64,000 nucleotides of DNA from Neospora caninum Liverpool (GCF_000208865.1 NC_018392.1:1694793-1758792); one strand, 5' to 3'; shown: positions 1 through 12,056, counted from the first letter of the stretch. Notes: generated by a model from the sequence alone, not told the origin. Made by a program: numbers and translations.

Positions 1-61
1 AAGTCGCCAACACTGACATGCAAGGATACTCAGAGAACACTGTCTTTCTATTTGCTTATCG

Positions 62-3000
62 TTACATATAAATGCTGCCGATTCTTGTGCATTTCTGTAA
101 TTCGTCCACTGCTTGGATGATTTCAGGTCCCTGTGCTTCCAAGACTCTCGGTTGGACCCAGTTTCCCTCCTCTTTCTAGGATCGCCCGCCCCTCTGCCTT
201 CGCCCACCTTCCCTTTTCCCCCTTTCTCACCCGAAAGCACGTACCTCCATCCACTCGATGACGAGCATTTCGCTGAGGAGTTCGCGCTTGACGGCGAGAA
301 GGTAGTTTGTTTTTCTCTCCTTCATTGCAGACAGCTGGCCCACCAAGTTCCTGCGCAGGGGGTGGGAGACGCAAGTGTCGCAAAAGATTTAAATCCCGAT
401 CCCTCCTCTCTCGTGGTCTCTCTCCCTCTTCACTTTTTGAGGTGCATCGAAACGCAGTGAATATCACGCAGGTCTCCCCATCCCCGCGTCACTTTTTCAC
501 CCCTCGGTGCACGCCTGCATGCAGCCGTTGAGGCCCGGTCCCTGTTTTCCAGCTTCTGGTGTGGAACCAGCAAAGGCTTCTCTTGACCTCGCGCCTACTT
601 TGTCGCTTCGTCGATCCGTTTCTGGACGGAGAGAAAATTCGAGTGGATCTGGCCGAGTTGGCGGTGCTTTTCCACGAGCTCGCGATCGATGCGGCGGCGC
701 CTCTCTTGCAACGCCTCTTCACTCTGGACGATGGGGTAAGAGACAGTGCCTACTTCTCGGTCTCTCGTTCTATGCACGCGTTCTGCCCTCCACTTCTCTT
801 TCCCACATTTTCCTTTCTCGCGTTGCCACCCCCCTTCACTCTCTCCTCTCATGCCTTCTCGCCGACATCTCTCTCGTCGTTCCTCCCGCAAATATCCAGA
901 CGCACATATGCATGCATAGACTGATGCCCATAGACGCATATTTATACACGCATCCACATATGTATGTATATACGCATCCATATACATATATATATATATA
1001 TATGTAGACGGATGGCTCACAGGTGCATTGAGATGATAGCCCTCCGTGAGAGACGTTCCCTTGGTTTATCCGTGTACCTGCACTCCCCGATTGATGAACA
1101 GGAAACGCGATGGAAGACAGAGGGCGGCGGAGGAAGGGGGCGTCGTAGCGCCGGCGGTTCGGCTCTCCTTCCCTTCCCCGCATCCACGCCCCGCCAGTCA
1201 AACAGTTCTATCAGACTTTCCATCTAGAGAGCTAGGCGTTTCCGAGAGACGCAGGTGACGCTTACCGGTGAGGCATCCTGCATAAGCATCTTGTAGGCGT
1301 CAAGAGTGGAGATCAGTGGATGCTCGGAGAAATCTTGAAACGACAGACACGCAAAGCACGAACTCAATGAGGCAAAAAAGCCGAGAACTGTCCAGGGCCA
1401 GAGTGCGGCAAAATTATGTGAACGGTTTCGCAACCCAGGTAGCGACTCTCTCGAAACGCTCATGCGCGATCTTCAGTCCCTTTCTCTCGAGGAAACGTTT
1501 CCTGCATGGCCGCAGCCTCTGCTTCTGAGGTCTAAACCGCGTCTCCAGAGCTGAGACCCCCCGAGGACAACATCCTGATGGAAACGGGTTTTCGAGCACC
1601 CCACCGGGCGGGAGACGAACACGTGAGGGCGGCGCGTAGAAGCGGCCCAAGCTCAGAGTAACAGGTATACAGAACCGATCGGCCCGTCCTTGATTTCAAG
1701 GGGCTCTCTCTATCTGTGTGTTCCCTGTGTTTTCGACCCCGCAGGAAAAACAGACTCTTTCGATCGATGTATCCCTTCTTGCTCGTATTCTCTCGCATAG
1801 GCAGACGGAGAGGTAAATAAATGGTGGCAATTTGCGACATATCTAAACATATATATATATATATACATACTCAGGGGAACCGCAAATGAATGCTCGTTTG
1901 CATGTAAATCTAACGAGAGAGACCCGGACACGCATGTGTGACGTCTAGTTTACTGGCAGCACGACCCTTTTGTAAGTCTACGTAAACGTTTCTCACCTGC
2001 GGAAGAGTGACTGCCGATGAGGATGCAGTGAGGACATAGAGCCACGAAGCACTGAAAAACCACACGCATGTCTCTGTCGATCTTTCTGTGGAGACGTGCA
2101 TCGACGGACCCAACCAGAACGCATGCGTGGAAGAGTGCAACGACTCTAAGAGGGATCAAAACGTCTCATTTCGATTTATACTGAGACGTCCGGTCCCGAG
2201 CTCTCCGCATATTCTTAGCTTGAAGGTTTTGCAAGCCTGAGCCGTTTCTCTTTCTCTTGCAACGCAGTACGTCCTGGGAGTACCTCTCGACATTGTTTCT
2301 GTCAAGCGAAGGTAACACCCTACATGTTTTTCCACCCTGCGTGCCTTCAATCGCTATCAAGGGGCTACAAGCCTAAACTCCAGCTGCTGGACCTCATAGA
2401 TGCGGCAATATCGATACGCCCTCGGTAGAAAGGAGGTGACCGCACGGAAACCCTATACACTTGTCGCCGTCTGGATCCCTCTTGGGACGTGGTTCACAAC
2501 GCCCATAAAGACCTCGGTTGTCTTTCGACGCCATTAAGGCTTTTTTTCCCCGGATATGTTCTAGGCGAGCTACGTGAAGACAACTTCGAAAGAAACTTTC
2601 GTGGTTTCCAGGAAAAACTGGATGCAGCGCCCTCAGGTTCCGCTTTGCTGCAAAAGGGTTTGCGGGCTGGGAGGTCGTTTTCACTGTACGCGCCGTTCGG
2701 TCGGAGTGCGTGTTGTCGCACGAGCATGGAAAACACGAGAAAGTCGCTTGACTCTGCTCTCTCCTTTATGCTTGTTCTCCCCGTCTCATGTTGTCGCTGA
2801 CTCTCTCGTGACCTCTCGTATGTGAAGAACGCCGTGGATTTCCGAGAAACGCGCGTTCCACCCTCGGCCAGAAAGTGAAGAAAAAATGCGTGTCCGATCT
2901 GTTTTGTCCCGCGCTTCTGTCGTCAGCGCGGCAAATGTCTTACCGTCATGCAGACAGAATCAATCATTTCCGAAGGATGGTAGGGGCAGAAGCCAAACTG

Positions 3001-5618
3001 CAGGGGAGACTGGCAGCACAGACCGGACAGCGAGAGCTCATGAGCGACAGGCGAGAGAGGCGCTGGAGATGAGACAGATGCGTCGGGGCGAGAGGAAATA
3101 CTCTAGAGGGAAACGGGAAAGAGAAACCGAGTCGGAGGCTCAGTTTGAGAACCGAAGGAACAGAAAAGCAGGGAAGAGAACGGAAAACCAACAAGCGTAC
3201 ACACAACACGCCGACTTGCTTGACTTTCGGTGTTGACTCAGTCTCGTACGCACTCAACTATAGATACCAGTGTGCAGGATATGGATACCTACATGTGTAC
3301 ACATAAAGGATCCTTCTTTTGCGTCGGCACATACATATACCGTGCTGGTCGAGAGACCAGGTCCGAATAGAGAGCTGCAACAGTCGGCCCTCCTGCCAAG
3401 TTTTCGTCCCTCTCTGGCGTCCCCTGTGCGCCCTGGGACTACCCCCGGTTGCACTTTCGTGAGTTTTCCGGGGGCTTTGCGCGCTCACATGCGAGGCAGG
3501 GACTCGGATATGTCGGGCCAGCATGCGCGTTGCGGAGTGAACCCTTTCGTCGCACTGGGCGCAGAGCTGCGCGCGGTCAGCAACGCAGTAGAGCGTCGCA
3601 GGAAGAGCCTCGCACATCTCGCACACCGGCTGGAGAACCTGAATCCGGAGCGGCTTCATTTCAAACTCCAGCACTGCCGTCGGAAGCACCTGCTCGGCGC
3701 GCTTGACTCTGTACAAGACGCGGTAGACCCCGCTGAGAGGGGAAAGGAGAACAGAGAGCGCGAGCGGCGGAGGCGATCCAGCGAAAACGAGTGGCACGAA
3801 ACACCGACTGGAAGAGATCACCCGCGACAAGCACGTCTGTCACTCAAAAACACAGAAGCGAACGCTGACACAGACAGATAGGTCTGTACAAGTGGATCAA
3901 TATGCAGACTTGGACACTTACATGTGCATGGGGACACGCACCCCCTAGCGGTTCTCTCTATCTATACAGAGATATATGCTGTGCCGTACATATATATATA
4001 TATATATATATATTTGAGGTTATTTTGTATTCGTTTGTGGCGTCTCATTGGTTCCTCAGGAACTCCAGCGTGCTTACTTTGCCCCATTGTCAGTTGCTCC
4101 GCGGTCCCCGTCGTCGACTTCTCTGCGCGAGAGAGCTGTAAATTCTCCAGGAATGTCGCAGGTTTTGAAGTTCGCATCACCTGTACGACCCCGCGGAACA
4201 TGGCGTGCAGCGGGAGGAGTCAACACACGGCTACATGACCAGGTCTTTGAATACGCGAAACGTTGAGGATGCAACACAGCGCATGCCGTTTTGTGTGGAA
4301 ACAGCCTCGATCTGGCAAGAAGATCCGTGTGAAGATACAAGAGGGACGAATGTAGTGGAAAAAAAGCGTCTTTGTCGGAAACGAGCCGCCCGCCCTTTCT
4401 GTCTTGTTTCTAACTCTTTTTCATCGAGCCTCGACGCTCATTTCCCTCCTGCCTGTTCGCCTTTCCTTGTGAATGTCTTGCTCTTCGTTCCCTCGGTTCG
4501 CTCGCACCTCCCGCCTTCGGGCCGCGAACGCGGTGCGCGCTGCATGCGCTTGCACTTTACGGTCAGTGCCTCCGCCAAGGAAGCAGAAAAAGCGACCGTC
4601 TGTCCACGTGCCTCGCCTCACCTGGCTCGCCCGATTCGCGGTCTTTCGAGAGCACGGATCCAAGCGCCAGTTTACAGACCATGACGTGGAAAGTTCCTGA
4701 AGGATTGCCTTCGAAGCCGAAGGGTGGTCGGCACTGTGCAGTCGGAAAGATTTGTTTCCTCCAGTCAGCCTTCACGCGCTTCTCGGCGATTATGTTCTCC
4801 AGAGACTGGGGCGTCTCCAGTTCATTCAGGTCGAGGAATGAGTACACAGTAGGGCCTTTCAACGCCTAAGCAGCCGGGGAAAGAAAGCGGAGAAGCTGAG
4901 CAACCTGCGCTGTCGCCAGACTACCTGTACACGACTTTCCACCGATACCGAGAGGCATACACGCCTACACAGATGCATGTATATAGATATGTATATATAC
5001 ATGCATATCTAGATCTGTATCTACTTATATATATGTATACATGTAGACAAGGACAGGCGCGTTTGGGGGCGAACAGCACGACTCGACACACATGCAGAAC
5101 GTGTAGAGGTGCACCTCACAGAGGAGTGTAGGCCTTATGCTTCTACTGACCCCAGGCACATCTCACCGCAAAAGCAGAGGACGTCTGTATGATGCCCAGA
5201 AGCGCGACAAAGAATGCAGAAGCCATCAACATGTAGCTATGGAGGTGCGCCGCGTTTAAGGCTGTGAAGTGTTTGGCCGAGAGAACATACACGAGCTTGA
5301 CATCTGCAAGTGTTTTGGTGGATTTGGCGCATGTCTGACTCTTCTGTCAGTCGTGGCTCTTACTCTCGCTTTGGCGTCAAAGAGTTGCTCCTGAGCAGGC
5401 GTGGCCAAGCTCCAGCCGCCCACAATGTGGAGATCCGCCGTGAAGAGCGACAGCTGAATCCAGTACTCCCACTGCGCGAGAATCTGCAAGTCCTCGATGA
5501 CTGAGACGTTCACTCGACTTGGACGGTCTTCGGTTGGATGAGCAGCCTCGCTGAACGACGCGACCGCGTCCGATGCCCAGCCCCTGGGAGGGGCTGCGGG
5601 CGGCGTGGAGCTCGCCAT
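62..5618 (-). CDS. Double B-box zinc finger, coiled-coil protein (11 exons, about 471 aa)
   Basis: Exons in coding order: 5364-5618, 5167-5295, 4622-4865, 4078-4180, 3489-3732, 2944-2997, 1997-2051, 1266-1333, 599-723, 245-314, 62-130. They sum to 1416 nt, phases agree at every junction, and the last ends ATG-TAA. B-box 1 (residues about 281-318) is the plant BBX type: C281, C284, C293, C301, C304, H309, H318. B-box 2 is assembled from three small exons with all eight ligands: C329, H332, C341, C344, C349, C352, H358, H366. A charged coiled coil follows (about 385-448), giving a TRIM-like order, but no RING is visible. Residues 106-123 (exon 2) are hydrophobic and could be a membrane helix or buried core. 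Such proteins usually act as protein-interaction scaffolds; the role here is unknown. Weak points: start codon, the 68-nt first intron, the exon 10 acceptor, and whether the last exon is terminal. Confidence 0.82.
986..1003. repeat. (TA)n microsatellite
   Basis: Uninterrupted alternating TA tract inside the intron between exons 8 and 9 of the B-box gene. Similar short tracts lie at 1849-1865, 3990-4013, 10738-10755, 12594-12602 and 15985-16003, all in introns or intergenic DNA. Confidence 0.95.
3489..3732 (-). CDS. Exon 5 of the B-box gene: BBX-type B-box 1
   Basis: The exon is bounded by a polypyrimidine acceptor (ccctctcag) and a GTGAGC donor. It encodes the CEMCEALPATLYCVADRAQL segment and then CAQCDERVH and ARHIRV. 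Spacing of Cys, Asp and His matches CONSTANS-like/BBX B-box 1 rather than the metazoan TRIM type. The upstream part of the same exon (YRVKRAEQVLP, then VLEF) faintly recalls the last strands of a PARP-type ADP-ribosyl transferase fold, but no H-Y-E triad could be found, so I do not claim this. Confidence 0.9.
3990..4013. repeat. (TA)n microsatellite
   Basis: About 24 bp of alternating TA within the intron between exons 4 and 5 of the B-box gene. Confidence 0.95.
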
Positions 5619-7083
5619 CGAGGAAAAGGCGGCGAGGGGGAAAGTGCGATGTTTCACCAGAACAAAGGACCCGAGAAAGCAGCAGAGACGGGCGAGCCAA
5701 GAGACTGGGAAAACCAGGAAGGACCGCCGCGCTGCTTCCGCGGCGACCGGAGACGCAGGTGTGTTTCCACCAAGACGGTTTAGCGCTAGCGGGCTGTGGG
5801 GGCGTTTCTCGCCACTGGAAAAGGACAGGGGAAGAGCCAGGTCGAAGGAGAGAGTAGCGAACGCGGAAAAAAGGAAACAAAACAAATTAGTGGACCAGAA
5901 CGGGACTTTTTTCAGAGAGGCACAACTAGGCCGCGTGCGTCCGGTCGGCAAGACCGTGCGGTCGAGACACGGCGAACGCCATGGGCAGAAGACGCAGGGG
6001 AAAAATCCGGGTCAGAGGAGATCGTAGACAGAGCTGACGGCGGAGGCACCAAAAAAGAATCGCTCAGATGAGAGGTGCACAGGTTTCCGGCGTCCAGCCG
6101 CTGGGTCCCTCGTGAAATGGAGACACGGGGATTGCCATGGCGAAAATCTAGAAAAAGCGACAAGAGAGATGAGGGCTGTGGAAGAACAGAGGAAGAAAGG
6201 CTATGACGGACACGGGCGAAAAGAGGGAAAACGAAACCAAGGAAGTAAAAGGTAAGAGATGAACGTGCTGCCCGAGGGGGACTCGCTTCTTGAGTCGCTT
6301 CGCCAGGCAAATTTTTCATCCGCGTCTAGAGACGAGGACGGGGCCAGAACTGCTGCTCGAGGTTCTTGAAGGAAGCAGCAGAGAAAACTGGAGAAAACAA
6401 GCGAAAGCTAAAACGACGATGTGCTGTAGAAGGAAGAAAAAGCTACGGGTTTACACACACAACAGAGAGCCGGCTGTCCAGCCATGGGGCTCGTAAGGTC
6501 ACCGCGAGCGGAGGTGAGGTTCGACTTCAGAACAAGTGGAGAGATTTCATCGAGTGGGAAGCAGTGACGGCGAAATCAGAAAGAGTATAAGCGAAGATAA
6601 GAGAAAAGAAATTCGACGACAAACCACGGAGGCAACGAACGCTGAGTTAAGACGAATTCGTGTGACAACAGACATCGACTATCCACACGCACGGTGCCTC
6701 TCTGATCGGAGTTGCTGGTCAGTCGTTTCGCTACGGTAATTTGCCACTTCAGTGCAAATGTAGTAGTAGAAGAGAAAAATTCGCGACAGAAAAGAGATAC
6801 AGAAGACAAAGAGTTAAGACGCAAGACTCAAAAACCGGGAATGGAGGTATTTCCGTGAGACAAGACACGCAAAGGTTTGCGCATGCACGCCGCGTGGGTA
6901 CACAAAGACAACACTTTTCCTCGACGTGTGCAGTTTTCTTCATTTTCTACGATCCATCGCAAGAAAGTGGTATGTGTTTATCGGAATTCCCCGCTGTCGT
7001 CTCTTGTGATGGACGAAGATGGGGATTTTCTAGGGGTGCGTATCTACCTTCTTGCGTATACGTTCACCTGCTCGGAGGGCGGC

Positions 7084-7101
7084 GGGGGGGGGGGGGGGGG
7101 G
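7084..7101. repeat. Poly(G) tract, 18 G on the plus strand
   Basis: Eighteen consecutive G follow a ggagggcggc context. The run is long enough to form a G-quadruplex and is prone to length variation or sequencing error. It lies upstream of the B-box gene and in no supported exon. Confidence 0.95.
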
Positions 7102-8918
7102 ACGATGTATCGACATATCTTGTCGACGCTTCCGAAACGTGAAAAGGCAAAGTTGCAAAAAACAGAATAATGAGGCTGTTCCTCTGGAAGACAACTCGAT
7201 TGCGTCCGCCGTTTTGCGCGGGAAAATCAGTCCGTTTTGATCTATGTTCCGGCGGCACCTGGCTCAGTTCACTGCACAACGAGCAGCTTGCATCAGCGTG
7301 TCGCACTGGCCAGAGATAAACAGGATAAGGATTGTGGAGAAGAGACGCGAGAAAGGGGGAGAGAAGGAGAAAGGTTCAACAGCAAACAGGTAGAGAGGAA
7401 GAGAAAGAGCACCAAACGAGTTCGGATTAGGGCTCTCAAATGAGAAGACAGCGCACATGGCGCTTTATGGAACGCAACAACGGAAAAGCGAGAAAGTGAA
7501 AGGAATGCGCTATATGCATGATTTTTTTTGCACAAAGGAGACACTCTTTTCACTTATATGGATGATTCCACTCAAAATCTGCAGTTCGGCTCCAGCATGC
7601 CACGTGCTTGTGTTCGGGGAGATTCCTTTCTGTCGCCGCCCCTGCGACTTCGTCACCTCCATCGCTCAATGGCCAGCGCTCTTTCTCTTTGGAGAGGTAT
7701 AACTTCCTCTCTTTTTCCTCTTCTCTCTTGATTTCCGCAGAAAATCATGTTCCGTTTTAATCGTTGGACCGAAGGTGCCCCACTCTGACAATATGCTCAG
7801 TTCACCGCGGGCGTTTGAGTGGCGTACTAAACCCAAATGTAAGCGTAGCGCTTTCCAACACAGTCTCAGTGCTCACAGTGGATCTAAAAGCTCTCTATGG
7901 TGGAAACAGGGTCCCGATCCGGATTTGCAAGCGTGCTGTGACAAAGAGTGTGGACGACAGTGCACACTTTAAACCTCTCAGCGTGCTCTGACAGCCAGCA
8001 CTCTTCCCACCGAAACTCCCGAGCAAGCAACTTGCCTAATGGTGGCAACGACAGAAGAGCTCTACCAGAGCCTTCAGGCAATGTTCAGTTCACACCCGGG
8101 TTCAACAGGCGGTGGGAAGCCATTCGGCAGGAGTGCTGCGTTTGTAAAATCGCACCCTTCCATCCGCCTGTTTGGCGGAGCGTCGACCAAACGAAAACAC
8201 GTTTTCTCGAATAAATCCGAGTTCGATCCAACCCCCTGACGATTCGCCAAGTTTTTATCCGTGACCACAGCTGTAGTAAAGCATCTGCTTGATGTTGCAC
8301 CCCACCAAAAGCCAACTAGTCATTTCAAGAGACGCCTCAGGTTCTGCAACCCTCATACCCATATCGCTGTACACACGCATGCGCCGGCACACAAGTCTTG
8401 CTATGCTGGAGTTCTCCCGTAAGCACTGGATGTCCACGTGAAATCCACGTTTCCGAATACCCATGCGGAATGGCCACGTCCGAGCAGAAGCAATTCACCT
8501 CGTATCCAACACAGCGACTTAGCTGTTTGGCCATCAGGCGGCGTAGCTTGCCATTTATGTTCTGTCCAGCCCGTAATTGCTTATGCGTCAGAAATGGCTA
8601 CGGCAGAACAATGCCTGAGTCAATGACTTCAATGCTGTCCGCCACCTGCAAGTCATTTACCCCTCCTCTTCCTCTGTACGGCTTCCAATAGATATGTGCG
8701 TGAACGGTGTACAACGACGAATACCCACTTCGCAGTACGATTCAATCTCCTAGTCTGTCCAGCACTACTTCGTTCTGCGAACCGGTGTTTCCTATCTTGA
8801 GCTCATCGTGGTTGTTATAGAAGACGTATTTAGTTCCTCTGCCACAGATTTCCCGCGTTGCGGGGTTTGGAACAGAGCAACTGGTAAGCGGCTTCTGACG
8901 CGAGACGCTCTTGATGTG

Positions 8919-8977
8919 AGCGGACCTTAGCACCACGAGGTCACCGGAGACATCGCGCGTAGTGACTCTGGCCGCTG
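8919..8977. repeat. 59-bp diverged direct repeat, copy 1
   Basis: Alignable without gaps to 9857-9915 with a handful of substitutions. The core gtcaccggaga and the flanking tagtgactctgg are shared. It suggests a family of dispersed elements in this gene-poor interval. Confidence 0.85.
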
Positions 8978-9240
8978 ATACACGCATCGAAACGCCACGA
9001 ACTCTCGCTCCACTATCTAACGCTGTCTAGGGCGAGTGTATTTTGCAGTGCAGATCCATGAACAAACGGAATGAAAAACGTGGCAACGATGCCACTTTGT
9101 GCTTCTACGTGACCTACAGCGGGTTCGGACCCACGAAACTGCGTCGCACCCGCATCCCCGACACATACTGCCCATGAACATGCAGTTGTGGTACATATGC
9201 TTTGGGCACAATGAACACACAGAAGCATTTGTGCATGATA

Positions 9241-9329
9241 TCAGATAGGAGCGAAAGATAGTCACCACGTAGCCACAACTGCGACCTCGCTGTTGGGCGA
9301 TCAGGTGAACTATGTTATCATCCTCTTTC
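9241..9329. repeat. 89-bp exact direct repeat, copy 1
   Basis: Identical base for base to 9370-9458, in the same orientation. The copies are 40 bp apart, so the period is 129 bp. The unit begins tcagataggagcgaaagata. It has no coding or RNA-gene identity I can recognise. Confidence 0.98.
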
Positions 9330-9369
9330 CATCGAACACAACTCGCAACACCTCTCAGAAAAAAAAGTG

Positions 9370-9458
9370 TCAGATAGGAGCGAAAGATAGTCACCACGTA
9401 GCCACAACTGCGACCTCGCTGTTGGGCGATCAGGTGAACTATGTTATCATCCTCTTTC
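9370..9458. repeat. 89-bp exact direct repeat, copy 2
   Basis: Second identical copy of 9241-9329. The spacer before it contains an A8 run, and sequence after it differs from sequence after copy 1. Complete identity implies a recent duplication, active homogenisation or an assembly artefact. Confidence 0.98.
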
Positions 9459-9856
9459 AACCCAACACACCGCACAATGCATCCCATAACAACACTATTG
9501 ACGACTCATGATTTACTTGATCTCTGGCGCGAGCGCTTCTAACGCAGTCATACAGTTTACCAGGCAGAGATCTCATTGCCACTGCGTATATCAACATCTC
9601 CCTGCGACCGTTCGACTACACGCCCCCTGTTGCCACGCTCTACTAGATCCTTCACACCACACGCTTCTGTCTTTCTCCGTAGCAGCTATTCTCACCTTCC
9701 CGTAAAAAGTATACGAAATCGATCTGCACATGCATTTAACGCCAGACACGCGTGCACTGTGATGTAAAGGACGTGCTTGGTCTCCCTGTCATGGCGGAAT
9801 TGGGCGAGGGAGCAACTCGCATGCAACGTACCCACGGGTCAGAACGCCTTTATTTC

Positions 9857-9915
9857 AGCGAACCTTAGCACCATGCGGTCACCGGAGACGTCGCGCATAG
9901 TGACTCTGGTCGCTG
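9857..9915. repeat. 59-bp diverged direct repeat, copy 2
   Basis: Same orientation as 8919-8977 and about 940 bp away. The two copies bracket the exact 89-bp duplication. Confidence 0.85.
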
Positions 9916-10413
9916 GTCAACCTCAGACATTATCTCTCTGAACGGACTCAGGAAGGATACGCATCCCCACGGGCGTCATCAGGTTTCGAGTAAAACGATT
10001 CAAGCTTACCAGCACACCAAGTCGGCTATACACACGCGCACCGTCCTCTAGAGTCCCTGTCTCAGCGCTACAGCTTCGCGTCGGCTTTGCTAAGTGAATT
10101 CCTTGTTGCTATGCAAGCACACACCACTTGTGACGGTGCATCATCTGTTTCCTTGCTGCGGCGCCGCCCCGTCCGAGGCACGGAGGTGTGAACACGACAT
10201 CTGGGGCCTCTCGCCCCGAACGGTAAGCGACCGGCCAGTGACCTTGAACATGTTAAGAGGAAGTTGCCCACTAAAAGCAGAATGCTTTGTTTGGGAAACA
10301 CAACGTTTTCACTGAGTAAGCACAGCGGAGCATGTCACTAAGTCATACGATGCACGAAAAACAACCCAGCCACCGTTAGAAAACAGTTTCCACGGCCTGA
10401 AAGAAAAAACTGT

Positions 10414-11533
10414 TTATCGGTTAGCCTTCGCCACACGCTCGATTTCGTCCTTCTTCTTGATGGCGTAGGCATTGGAAGACTCCTTGGCGCAGTTCATGAT
10501 CTCGTCTGCCAGGCACTCAGAAATGGTCTTGATGTTACGGAAGGCCGCCAGTCTGCAGGATCGCCACATGCACTCGAAATAACGGCGCGTGGAGACTCCA
10601 AAGACTCGAGTTCTTTCCAGGGACCCCGCACACCCCGAAACTCGCGACTGTCAACCAATAGTGTAAGAGAAGAACTTGCATACAAAACCCAAAAGATGAA
10701 AATCGAGCTTCGACCCTAAACGCGGATATACACATACATATATATATATATATATGCATCCATACGTATATAAAAGTGAGTAGATTTATTCACACGGGAA
10801 CAGACAAATTGGAGAACTTTGACTGCGGGTTGGGACTGACCTTGCGCCGGTGCAGATGAGGTAGATGGCCTGGTTGACTCTGCGGAGGGGAGACACATCA
10901 ACAGCCTGACGTCTGACAACACCAGCGGATCCGATACGCGTGCTGTCTTCGCGGGGGCCGCCGTTCTCCACAGCGTTGACGAAGACCTGGATGGGGTTCT
11001 TGTCTGTCATGAGGTGGATGATTTCGAAGGCATGACGGACGATACGGACGCAGAGGGTTTTCTTTCCGTTGTTGCTGCGAAAAGACACAAAGGCAACACG
11101 CCGGATCTACAACTGACATGAACCCGGGACCTGAGCTCCGGCGCCCTCGACGTCTACGGCCATTCAGACGTCACGGTCGCACGATCTTCACGGTTTTACG
11201 GTCGCGGTGGCGTTGCGTGTAACCATAGACACACATGTATACATATGCGTGCACGGTTCCTCTCCTGCCAGCGACCAGCCGGCTAACTTCTCAAACTGGA
11301 GATTGTCCCCCGAAAAAGAGAACTTACCGGCCGTGCATCATCATGGAGTTGACGAGGCGCTCAACAATGGGGCACATGGCCTTGCGGAACCTCTTCTTCT
11401 GGTAGCGGCCGGAAGTGTGAGGCACGAAGACGCAGGCCTTATCCTTGACCGCGATGTAGTCGACGAGGGAAAGATCACTGACGTTCACATCGTCGTACGA
11501 CCAGCGGCCGAAAAGCTTCGCCTCGGTCGCCAT
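10414..11533 (-). CDS. RPS5: 40S ribosomal protein S5 (uS7 family)
   Basis: Three exons: 11328-11533, 10841-11074, 10414-10552. They total 579 nt for 192 aa, the usual length for eukaryotic RPS5. Signature stretches include [66 protein letters not shown] and the C-terminal [20 protein letters not shown]. Both introns have clear GT-AG ends and phases agree. The start sits in a coccidian-type context (gacaagATGGCG). A pyrimidine-rich run ending tttcgacag just upstream suggests a 5' UTR intron. The protein belongs to the small-subunit head near the mRNA exit site. The gene is divergent from RPS29. Confidence 0.98.
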
Positions 11534-12042
11534 CTTGTCAACTCTCACAACGCGTCTTGATCTCCTTTTCCTGTCGAAAAAAACAGACACAAACAGTCTT
11601 CCAGACGTCGAACTGAGACTCGCGCAGCGCGAGGTCGGATGCGAAACGCGATGCACGCATCAACTCCCTGTCAGTAAACACGCGAGTGCATATTGACATA
11701 AATATGTACATATACATCGATGCCTAGAAGCCCCGCCGACCATATGCGACGGCTTCTGGGGTCCGAGAAGAGAAGAAACTGGAAAACTGGACGGAAACGA
11801 CACATAACAGAGAACGCGGACTTTGAGGACCGAAACCCCGGTAGAACAAAATGAAAGGGCATGCAAAAACATGCGAGCATCCGCCTGTCACTACACATGA
11901 GATGCATGCTACAGAGGATAGGCTTCTTTGACAGATGTCATGCATGTCGGGAGGCAACCCGTGCCATCGCGACATGCATGCCCCGCCCACACAACACGCT
12001 TTCCTCTGCAACGAGACAGGAGAAGGTGTATGATAGATCTAT

Positions 12043-12056
12043 GAAAATATAAGTGA
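12043..12056 (-). promoter_or_regulatory. CTTATATT element facing RPS5
   Basis: On the minus strand this reads tcacttatattttc, sharing CTTATATT with the element before RPS29. It lies about 510 bp upstream of the RPS5 start and points toward it. Confidence 0.4.

Larger units (their letters stand above)
5619..10413. other. Gene-poor interval between the B-box gene and RPS5
   Basis: No exon could be supported here on either strand: the open frames are short, lack splice-site context and show no family motif. The first 2 kb, upstream of the minus-strand B-box gene, is purine-rich on the plus strand (pyrimidine-rich on the coding strand), typical of coccidian 5' UTR and promoter DNA. From about 7.8 kb to 10.1 kb the base texture changes and the interval contains duplicated segments, listed separately. 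Confidence 0.6.

Noticed and set aside
559..924. Plus-strand open frame over exon 9 of the B-box gene
   Set aside because: It mirrors the minus-strand exon, whose acceptor, donor, phase and coiled-coil content fit the rest of the gene.
2394..2800. Overlapping open frames on both strands
   Set aside because: Neither has a donor and acceptor in usable phase, and the B-box gene is complete in phase without an exon here.
3270..3881. Plus-strand 203-codon open frame
   Set aside because: It is antisense to the B-box 1 exon, where the minus frame contains ordered zinc ligands and proper splice sites.
7800..10100. Suspected nuclear copy of mitochondrial DNA
   Set aside because: No cob, cox1 or cox3 peptide and no rRNA fragment could be recognised by eye. 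A database search would be decisive.
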